64,000 bases of DNA from contig NW_020825358.1 of NCBI RefSeq assembly GCF_003286085.1, positions 124,001 through 188,000 on the forward strand, given 5' to 3'. This DNA comes from Drosophila persimilis. Taxonomy: Eukaryota > Arthropoda > Insecta > Diptera > Drosophilidae. Position numbers and translations under genes: made by a program. Below, one piece after another: positions 1 through 10,400 of this stretch (positions are counted from its first letter, which is position 1; each line of letters opens with the position of its first letter). The notes under the pieces are model-generated. The model searched no databases and had not been told where the DNA came from. It was given only the letters and a program-made list of their open reading frames with translations.

Positions 1-2105
1 CCATCCCCCCCACTCCCCCACTCACCCACTAAGTGGTTGCGGGAACAAGTTGAGCAAAAATTAATTAGTCAAATGGAGTAAGGGAAGCAGACTCCTTAGC
101 AGATTTGTTTATGAAAATATTTGGCGGGGGGGGGAGCGGTGGGGATTCTCATTATTCTGGCAAGAGCGGGGGCATCCCGTCAGTGTCAAGTGTTGATTTG
201 ATTGGGTTCTCCCCCCAACTAGTTTTCCACCTGAGTGACCCCCCGGCTACGCCCCGCCCCGCCCCGCCACCGCCACCGCCACCCAAATGTCAGAGTGTAT
301 TAAGCCATTAAAATGCTAAATTATATGCTTTTGTGAACTTGCCTTCGCCCCGGCGCAACTCTTTCATGCCCTTTGACTTTCGACTTTTGCGCTTCAAAAA
401 TAGTTAAAGTTTAGCCGAGCGAAGATGTTTGTTTGTTTTGTTGTTGCCTTGAATGAAAGTTTTTTGTTTTTCAGCTTTTTCAGCTTTTTTTTTTTGTTTT
501 CGAATCTTTATTTGCAGCCATCTCTTTGTTCAGTGAGCAGAGCTTCTTGGTTTTTTGTTTTTTTTTTTTTGGCACATTACATAAAATTTCGTAACATTCT
601 GCGGCACTATGGCACTATCGCCGAGCCGAGACTCTGGAGACTCTGGTTTCGGTTTCGGTCTCGGTCTGGGCTGTGCTGTGCTGGAACTTGAAGAAAACTC
701 CACTGACCTGTTAACAGAAATGCTTTGCAGCGACTTACTTTGTGCCAAAGGCAAAGGCAAAGGCAGAGCCAACAACAACAACTTGCGAAGAAAGTTATAG
801 ACAGCCAGCTACACGGCCAAGACAGCTTGACTACAGTAAAAACAACTTTTGCCCAACTGCAAGAAGCAGCAGCAGCAGCACCAGATACAAACGAGTAGAA
901 CACGTTTTACTGTTGGAAGCGTCGCTGCCGGCTTCGGCATCGGCTTCGGCATCAGTGTCCGCTGTCAACCAATTTTCATGGGAAAGCTCTGACTTTGACT
1001 CCGAGAGCAGTCCAGTGACTGTCAATTTTCTTCGTCCCGGACATTGAAAATGAAACGCCAGTCAGGGCAAATCACATTAACTACGAGTATACCTCAATTT
1101 ATCAGCGATTATAAAAAACTACCTATTTTCCTCGCTCTTTTTATTGGTCTTTTGTGTCTTTCCGATTGCGATTTCACTTTGATTTGTTGCTGTTCGGTCG
1201 CAGCACAGAAATTAGCACTTGGGGAATGCTCGCTCGCACACTCGCACACTCGCACACCTGTATCCATCGCATACGTTGCCGCTAATATATTTATGTAAAT
1301 ATATATCCATAATATGCGAATTGAACGGATCGAGGCCAGGAGGCGACTGCGGAATGGGGTTAGGGTGCGGAACGATGACTGAATAAAGTCAATATAGCAC
1401 ATCCAATACGAGTATGTGATGAATTTCAGGTAGAATATACAAAATGTGTACCAGTATTGGTATGGGTTGATATTCCTTCTAGACAGAAGCGGGAAGAACC
1501 ATCTCCCGACTAGAGTATGCCCCTATACCTAATGAAATGTCACTGGCATAGCTTTAAATTGGGAAATAGCACAGCTTTTCCTCAATCATCCAGTGTGTGG
1601 GGACCTTCCTTGACTCCACTGTAAGTGGCACAAAGCCCAAATAAAACCGAATTAAGTTTATGGCTTACATTATCAAAACGAAATCAAGTAGGCTACTGCA
1701 CTCTTTCCCCATAGACCAGTCCCAGTCCCAGAGCCAGTCCCAGACCCTCCCTGCCATCCCATCCCGTTTATGGGGCTCGGTCGGTCGTCTTAGATCATAA
1801 TTTATGAGCGCTCGAGAAGTTGTCAGAGAGCCGCTGACATGCCGCTAACTGTTATAGCCGGCCCTGGCCGCTTAGTGTGCCAAATACTTTCCCGCGGACA
1901 CCGCCTCAAATGAATTGAAGATTCAAGTCAAGAGTGTGAGAAATGGATAGATGGCTGGACAGTTGGAGAGAGGAGTGCCGCAAGAAAGCAATGAAATGTA
2001 ACTGAAACGAGCTTCGGGCCGAGCTTCTGCTTCAGCTTCAGCTTCGGGCCAAGCTCTGGTGGCGCCTCTGCAAGGCAGTTGGTAAGCGGAGACCGGAGCC
2101 AGTGA
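1..2105. other. upstream non-coding region
   Basis: No gene is supported here. The stretch holds homopolymer runs (T-rich at about 480-570), GC-rich CCACCGCCA-type repeats near 250-285, and CGGCTTC-type hexamer repeats near 930-950. Short overlapping open frames occur between 600 and 1050 on both strands, but they are made of these repeats (GKGKGKG, SASASAS) and have no splice context. Around 1790-1890 the sequence is less repetitive and contains AT-rich homeodomain-like cores, so it may be regulatory. Direct evidence for that is lacking. Confidence 0.5.
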
Positions 2106-2140
2106 TCAGTTAAAGACGCTCAGTCGTGCGAGACAGTTGT
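2106..2140 (+). promoter_or_regulatory. candidate Inr + DPE core promoter
   Basis: A perfect fly initiator TCAGTT lies at 2106-2111, putting A+1 at 2108. At the exact required spacing, +28 to +33 (2135-2140), the sequence AGTTGT satisfies every position of the DPE consensus. No TATA box is seen 30 bases upstream. A CAG|GTAAAG donor follows at 2229/2230. It is probably the start of the acidic-protein gene whose coding exon begins after an acceptor at 7448; that assignment is inference. Confidence 0.45.
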
Positions 2141-2229
2141 GTGCGCGGCGGTGTGAAAATTGAACGAAGCTCGAGCCCAGAATTCACAATCGAATCGGAG
2201 ATATACTTCCCCCATAAAGCCATAAACAG
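2108..2229 (+). other. candidate non-coding first exon (5' UTR) of the acidic gene
   Basis: It runs from the predicted transcription start to a good donor (AACAG|GTAAAG). The coding exon downstream begins after TTGCAG at 7448 with 25 untranslated bases before the ATG, so an upstream leader exon is required and this is the best one visible. The roughly 5.2 kb intron between them contains no competing coding exon on this strand. RNA evidence would be needed to exclude other leaders. Confidence 0.4.
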
Positions 2230-5200
2230 GTAAAGAGCGACTGCGCTGCGGCAGAGCCGTAACAAAAAGAAAGTCTGTCCAAGAATCACGTAGTCGAGGG
2301 AGGGCCTCAAAACCATCCAAGAAGCGATCCAACCACGACAGTCTTCATTCGCAACTCGAGGAGTGCGCAACGGTGCAAACTTGCTGTTATCGGTTGTTAT
2401 CGTGTGTGTGTGTGTGTACCGACTATCGATAGTTTATCGCTTGTACTTAGTCAAGGTTAGCACTTGGATAAAAGCTGGGAGGATACTCGGCAACTGGGAT
2501 CCATTCCATCCCCACAATTTACTTAGAACTTGGATACAAAACTGAGAGGACCTTTTGGTACCATTATTTTTTTTTTCGTTTGTTGAGGATTTATTTTTTT
2601 GTTGTAATTTTTACTGTGAAAGCTGAGATACAAATCAGCCTGTTCGATCTACTCCGTGTGCCCCGTCCCTCGAGGCGGTGCTCCGCCTTCGTGGTGCCTG
2701 TCTGTGTGAAATCTAAAATCTTGGATGCAAAGTTTCTATCGCCGGCGAACGGGAATCTCCATCTCCCTTGAAGCGGCCGAACGACCCATAAAGCCTGGCC
2801 TGGCCTGTCCTGGCCTGGCCTGGCTTGGCCTGGCCTTGCCACGGGAACCAGAAACGTCTTCGGCAAGAACTTTTAATTGATTTTCAACTACAAAAAGCAA
2901 CTTGCACTTGGAAGCGGACTCTTAACTGGCTTGGTCATAAATTGTATCTGCAGCAATTTAGAGCGCCTTCCATCCACTCCCCGCTTTTTATGTGCTCTAT
3001 TTTCACATGTGCTGCTGCTGTTCTTGATGTTTGGGGGTTCTGCGGTCAGCAGAGAGCCAAACCAAGCCAAACCAAACCAAACCAAACCAAACCGAACTGA
3101 ACCAAACCGAGCCGAAAGAGAAGCCAGTTGAGTAATCATCTCTCATGGCGCTCAGGTTTCTTCTTCCAAGCTGACCTACATACGGAACGACTCGAAGCAG
3201 TTAATTTAAGTGTTTCCTGGCCAGCATCAACAGCAGCAGCAGCAGCAGAAGCAGCAGCAACAACAGCAGTGGCAGTGGCAGTGGCAGTGGCAGTGGCAGT
3301 GGCAGCAGCAGCATCAACCAGTTCCAGCCAAGTTATAGTTTACACTGTTTACACTGGCCAGCACTTTGCTGCCAAACAAAACACACTCAAGGCGGCGGAG
3401 TCGGGGACAGGGGAGTCCAGCAAGGACAAGCTATTAACAGAGGAATTCTGCTGTACTCAGAGCAGTACCAGCAGACCATTGGCTGGCGAAATTTGAGTGG
3501 CCCACGACTCCTGCTCCAATTCATTTTCCACTTTTCCACACATTCCTCAACAGTTTTTCTTTTTTTTGTGCTTTTTGTTTTGTTTTGTTTGGTGTTGCAT
3601 ATACCTCAGAAACGGGTATGCATCGGTGAGAAAACGATCTATATATAATCTGGATCCGAAATGCACAGAAACGATCGATTGAAGCTACGTCCTTGTGAAA
3701 ATACCCTAGTCCCTGCCAAATTCGCTCAACATGGGACCATATTACCAATCTGCAGGGTATCTCTGTCTTCGGTTCCCCCAAAATTACGCCTCTCTTCCTT
3801 ATTCTTTTCGTTTGTGGCCCAGAAGCTAGTTCACGACACAAAATGGTGCAGTTTATGCAGCATGTCAGTCATGGCTAGAGCCTGTCCCGTCCATTACCTT
3901 TCGCCTTGGAGGGATGGGTGGGTGGTCCCGGTCTCGGTCCCGGCCACAAAGCCTGCTTAGTGGCTGTGCTGCCAGGTGACGGTGACGCGACGATAACAAA
4001 GTCCTAATTCATGTGACGTGCGAATGCATGCGAAAGAGGGCCCAAAGCGGGCGCTCGAGGAGAGCCATGCGAAGAAGTTTTTGCGTAGACAGTGGAGACA
4101 CCAACGAAACGAACCAACGAACCACTGCCAAGGATACGACGCGTCGTCTACTCATGCCGCGATTGAAAATCTCTAGAAAATCTCCTTGCCTTGAAGTCGC
4201 TTACTGCATTTTGGCGGCGCTGCAGTGGAGTGTGTGGCACGTGTAAAGCTTATTTTTCTATTTTACCTCTTGGTGGCATTGTCTTGGAAAATTAACTGCC
4301 ACGCAGGAGGACATGCAGGAGTTTCAGCAGCCGGCAGTCCCCTCGAAACATATGAGACAATGGCCGGGTGTGGTCTGGTGGCCTGGTGGCCACCATGCAA
4401 ATCCTGTCTGCACGTGTCCTTTTGTTGGGGCCCTGCATATTTATTGATATGACGCTGATATGACAATGCGGATGGAGACGGCCCCACAGATGGGGGCGGG
4501 GGGACCTCATCAAGTGGCAGCTGCCTCGCTTCAGGCATTGCCTTCAATAGATTCTCCCCCTATTCCTCTGCCTCTGCCACTGCCTCTCCCACTGCCCCCG
4601 CTCTTGCCGCTGGCTCTGAGTGGAGCTTAAGTAATTTTTGCTGCCTGTGTGACGTGCAAGTGCACAGCAAACACTCCACAGACCCGTCATACATACACCC
4701 TTCTCCAGAGCCCTCTGTTGCCCCGTCTATGGCTCCCAACTTGCAACCTATCATCTCCATCAGCATCACGCACATGAATATTAATGTAAAATGCACACAC
4801 GGTTAGCTGCGTTTTTCTATGGGGGGCATTCAAATATATAGTGGGAGCAGCGTTCCATATGAGTTAGTCCCTACAATAGACAGCAGCAACAGCGGTAGCA
4901 ACAGCAGCAACAACGACAAGAGGAGCACAAAGATAAAGGCAGAAGAAGAGAGTAGATATAGAAGTACTAGATGAATAAGAAGTACGAACAAGTGTGGGGA
5001 GTGTGGGGAGAGCCAAGTAGTTGCCAAAGCTAAGGAACAGAGATAGGTTGCTTGCTCCCCCCCTCTCCATCCCCATCCCCATCTCTATCCCCATCCCCAT
5101 CTCTTTCTCTTGCTCTTGCTCCCACTCATGCTTGTCAGAAGTTTTGCATTGCATTGTTGCTCTGTTCCTCTTCCCCACTTTAACTCTTCCTATTCTTCTG

Positions 5201-6998
5201 GCCCCCCCCCCCCTTGTTCTTCCCATTCTTGTTGCTGCGGCATGACGCGTGAAATGCTCAGAGTTCGGTGGGAAAAATGGTAGATAAAAGCGCATTGTAA
5301 GGGGTGGTGGGTACTGGTGCTGGAGGTGTCAAGGCAGCGGGCAGCGGGCAGGGTGTGCAGGAGCATAGGAGGAGACTTAGTGGGAAAAAGTAAATGCAAT
5401 TTCCCCAAGACTTCAATAGGCAGGAGTTTATAAGTACTTCGAAACAGTAGACGCGAGGAGAGATGGGTGCGGGGGGGCGACCTACAGTGGATGCAACCAA
5501 AGTGATACCAAAACTTTATGAATATGCACAAGAGTGTGTGTGCCTTGTGTGTGTGTGTGTGTGTGTGTGTGGTTGAGGAAAATTGAAAGTGGGAAAACTA
5601 TTTTGCGTCATTGAGCTAAAAGAACGAAGTTTCACGGCTCCTTATCCTTAATCCCTATTAAAACGAAGCCTTAAGCCCTCCAAGTGGTACCATAAAACAA
5701 TTCAAGTTAATAAGCGAATATTGGGGAATAATTGGCCTCTCTGTTTCCTGGATTTCCATCATTTGCTCTTGACAACACCCACTGTGCCTGGGTCTGGGTC
5801 TGGCTTACCAAACTCTTTGCCCAGGTTGTCTATCATCATATTTAGTCTAAGAAGCTTGGCCCACTCCAACTCCCAACTCCCACCTCCTGCCTGCGGCATT
5901 GGTATTTAATAAACACCGCTCAAGAGCTGCGCTCCGTAAAACTTTTAATTAAGCAGAGCCCCAGTCGGCTCCTCTTCGGCGTGGCATCTTTCATCTGCCG
6001 CCTGGCAACCTCCGAGTCTTGGGGCATTGGGGCATTCGGACGCCATAAAACTGCGACTTCGACGGCTTATCAGAGCCAGAGTCATCGCCAAGGCCCTAAG
6101 ACCCGTTAACCAATCCCCACTCGGAGTCGAGGCTGTCAAGTCAGTCAAGTCAGTCAAGTTGCCGCTGTGGATGATGTTGATGATGTTGCCGCTGTGGATG
6201 ATGTTGCTGCTTGCAGTTGGCCAGTAGGTCACTGGGTTTTCACTTTAGTTTATGGCCACTCTGCCGTTTGCTTATCAGCACCGGACTCGATTTACAGAAA
6301 ACGTTTTACCCATTTTTCAATAAGCGGCAGCGGCAGCGGCAACAACAGTTGCTGCTGCAACAAATCGTTGCGGCCGGCGAACAAGTTTTGGGAAAACGTT
6401 GCGTCGTCGCCACAGTCGGCGTCGCTTTCACTTGGCCAAGAGCTAAGGCTGCAACAGCCACACTTGACACTGCGACAATGCCAACGAAAGCAACAAGCAG
6501 CGAATGGGTCGAGGCTGTTGATACCCTTGCTCGTGTATGGCAGCTAAATGGTAGCACCACAGGTCGTGGTCTTATTGTTTCAATTGACTGTTCCCTTGGC
6601 AGTAATCCGATCTTCATGGAACTCATACTACCCTCTGCGCCAGGGTATACAAGCAGCGGCAACAACTACGACAATGGCAACAATTGCTGCTGCTGCCGCT
6701 GCCGCTGCTGCTGCTGCGGTTGTTGGTTATAGCCGTTGGCTGTTGGCCGTGCTGATTGTCATGACTAAAAAGCCACCAAAAGCAACAGCAGCACCAACAA
6801 TGGCAACAATGAGATCTTCAAGCCGAAACGGGGAATACCCTGCGTGGCTAAGGACTTCCTTTGGCCATTGTTCTGCTGGGGCCAACACCATGGCGAAACG
6901 GTGCGGCCCGATCTGGTCTACAGTCGTCGCTGCCTTTGCCTTTACCTGCCACTGTGGCGGCTTCCTCAACGGCGCCTGGAGCTGTACAAAGAGGTGTG

Positions 6999-7030
<32 letters not shown>

Positions 7031-7448
7031 CGCTGCTGCTGCCGCTGTATGTCAAGTGCCAGCAAATGGACATGTGGACACTGCCGGCGGCAACTTTGAG
7101 GCGTAGCTCAAAAACATGTTTACATTCGCACTCCAACTTACACACACACAGATACACACATACACATACAGACGCAGACGCAGAGACTCTCTTTTGTCTG
7201 CTTTCTTTGCGGGCTGACTGGCTGACTGGCTGGCTTATTGACTGAATGGCCACCAACAACTGTCCGCTGTTTGGCAGTTGACTTTGCTTACTAAATATGT
7301 AATTTTCGATGGCATGAAAAAGAAAGTGTTGCCTCCTGCAACCAGTTAGTCGTCGATTGGGGTCAGCCGCAGCAAAAGTAAAAGTTCTCCGTTGGAAAGA
7401 AAACTGATTTCTCATGCCCATCCATCCGTGTGCTTCGACTCCTTGCAG
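2230..7448. other. probable 5' intron, non-coding, repeat-rich
   Basis: No supported gene. It contains a GGCCT-type tandem repeat (about 2790-2840), an AAACC repeat (about 3057-3112), GCA and GTGGCA repeats (3228-3312), a TG repeat (5546-5571) and long CTG/GCC triplet tracts (6655-6725 and 7000-7047). The 100-200-residue open frames around 6200-7590 on both strands come from the triplet tracts and pass through them in several frames at once, so they are not called as genes. Confidence 0.5.
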
Positions 7449-7473
7449 ATTTGAAAAGAAACCCCAAGACAGA

Positions 7474-10400
7474 ATGAAGTTCGTTATATTGCTGTGCGTG
7501 CTGAGTGCGCTGCTCCTCCAGATCGAGGCCTCGCCGGTGCAGCTGCTGTCCAGGAGCGAGCGGGCGGTGGCCCGCCAGCAGGCGGTCAACAACGATGTGG
7601 CCCCGGCCGCGGCCCCGGCCAGCGACGATGACGACGAAGATGATGACGAGGACGACGATGATGATGAGCCGGATCTAGGAGATCTGATCGATGACGATGA
7701 CGGTATGTAGAGGATAGAATCAGTTGTGTTTTAAGAAGTACGCACCCAGCACCAGCACCAGCACCACCAACAACAAATGAACCACTGAGCAAATGAAATG
7801 CACTCTGAACTGCCACCACCGCATGCAATGTGATGTGATCGATCTTGTCCAGCCCTATTAACGAGAATTTTTTGACTCTTCTGGTCCCTTCCCTTGGGTA
7901 ACATAGTTCTTTTGATTTCGGGACTTTCAGATGATGATGAGGAGGAGGACGATGACGACGAGGAGGAGGACGACACGCCACAGGGACAGGCTGCCCCAGC
8001 GGCCACGGCCAGCGATGATGACGAGGAGGACGACGATGACGATGATTATCTGGACAGGCTGTTCGACGACATCCTGGGAGGTGAGTGTCTGCCCCTCTTG
8101 CCCTGTTGAAAATCATCATCACATAAGCGCCTGCCCGCCCCCAGATGATGATGATGAGGACGACGATGACGAGGTCGCTCCCGCTGCCAGTGCCCAGCAG
8201 AGCTCCGTTGCCGCTTCGCCAGCCCAGGCCTTGGAGGAAGTGGCTCCCGCCGCCTCCTCGGTCAGCTCCGGCATCTCCGATGGCGTGGATCTGCCCGCCG
8301 AGTCCGGCAACGCTGTTGAGGCCGCCGCCTCCGGCAACGCCGCCGAGGACATTTCCGCAGCCGCAGCGGCAGCCCCCGCCACGGCAGCCTCCGGCAGCAG
8401 CAGCAACAACGAAGGTGAACAAAATGTTTTTTACGATGAAGATGCACTTGTAGATGGTATTAGTGGTGGCACAACTAGTTTAAGTAGCACCCATGCAATT
8501 GACGAACAACAGAAACAAACAAACGCACAAGAACTGCAACAGCAACAGCTGCAACATGCCACACAGTCCGCAACGATCGGCCAAACATCATCACAGCATC
8601 AGCATCACAGTACAAGCACAGTCACGCAGAACACTCTAACCAACAGTATCCATAAAATTAATAACAACCAAATAGTCGCCGGACCAGCGGCCCTGGGGAA
8701 GCCCGCACCGGGGGCTGATCCCGGGCCTGTTGCTCCTGGCGGCGCCACCGACAACGATGACGACGCTGACGACGCTGACGACGACGACGAGTACGATGAG
8801 GACGATGAGGAAGATGATGATGATATTGATGATGGAGTCGATGAAATTGGTGAAATTGCAGGTATAGCCGGCGACGACGACGAGGAGGCCGACGATGATG
8901 AGGACGACGACGATGATGATATCATTGGGGACGATATCATCGAGGCCCGGCGCGAAGCACGTGAGTCCAAGCCCAAGTCAGCAACAGCCTCAAAAACAGC
9001 CAAAGTCAAGAAATCTACAAGTCCCTCGAAGAAGACCAAAAAAGAGCTCAAGCATTAACAACAACTAAAAACCATTCAAGAATTGCTAAAAAAACCACAA
9101 AACAAAACAAAACAAAACAAAAAACAAAACAAAAACCGAAAACAAAAAACAAATAACAAAAACCAACAACTAAAGACAGGGACCAACAACTACAACAACA
9201 ACGTTGAATGACAATCGAAAGCCCCATCAAGGAAAGTGAATTTTCCAATAATTTCCGGGGTAGGACTCGATCCGGACAACAGATCTTTGCCTGCACTGAC
9301 TATCCACACGCACACACACGTCCCGTCCCGTTCCGTCCCGTCCCCAGCAATCCCTAGCAAGTCCAACATAATTTCTAATTTATTTAAACTGAGTTAAGTA
9401 CAGAAACACATCCTCGAAAGGAGATGATTGAGAGTTTGGTGCTAGTCAAACTATCTGCAAAAAGAGAACAAAATGCAAATGCAACTGCAACCTTTTCAAG
9501 CTGCACGCTGCACGCTGCACGCTGCACAATTGTCCACACCTCCTATCAAAAGTATATGTACATCCCACACCCACACCGCAATGAAACGCACCTTTTTTTT
9601 TGAGTTATTTACGCACGGACTGTTTTTACCTGACTAAGATTTGCAAGAGCAACTGTACCGCACCAAAAACACAACACAACAGCAACATGTTTAATGCCCA
9701 AGCACAAAATGGTTGGAAAAGAGAAGACAAAGAAGATGATGATGGAAATGATGATAAGGAAGAAGACGAAGAAGAAGAAGAAGATGAAGAAGATGAAGGA
9801 GAAGGCGCTGATGATGAAGAATCCATTGAATCCATTGAATCCATTGAGTCCTGAGAAGAAGCAGAGCAGGAGCAGTAGCAGTAGCCTGGGGGGAGCTGTG
9901 GCCACAGAGAGAGACAACCATTAACCATTAAGGGCTGCTCTCAGACCGCTCCTGCTCTCTTTCCCACTCTAACCCTGCCCACATATCTATTATCTATCTC
10001 TATCACACACACACACCCCAAACACCCACACACACACACACTTATAGCTAAATTGATGTAAAACAGCAATAAGAATTGTTCACTTAGTGTAATTTATTTA
10101 TTTTTAGTTGTAATTAAACACCATAATTTCTCAGATTCGATTCGGAATTAATTATCATGATGTCAAACACATATCTATCTCACTCTGTATCCCTCTTACC
10201 AATGTCTATCCTTCTCCCTCTCTCTCTCTCTCTATCTATCTATCTCTCTCTGTCTCTTGCACACACAAAAACACACAAGCACTATCGCTATCTTGCTTTC
10301 ACACTTTTTGGCTTACAATTGAATATTTTTGGAACGAAAAAAGTAATTGTAATATTTCTGGCTTTTCCTCGCTCTCTCTTTTTCGGCTCGCATAATTTTC

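Noticed and set aside
6211-7099. Overlapping 170-180-residue plus-strand frames
   Set aside because: They run through GCT/GCC/CTG triplet tracts with poly-Ala, poly-Cys or poly-Leu depending on frame; no domain, no splice logic.
7586-8422. 278-residue minus-strand frame rich in Gly, Ala, His and Arg
   Set aside because: It crosses two canonical introns and three acidic exons of the plus-strand gene in antisense; composition is an antisense artefact.
8605-9051. 148-residue minus-strand frame rich in Ser
   Set aside because: It is the antisense shadow of GAC/GAT/GAG acidic codons in the plus-strand gene (poly-Ser from GTC/ATC/CTC complements).
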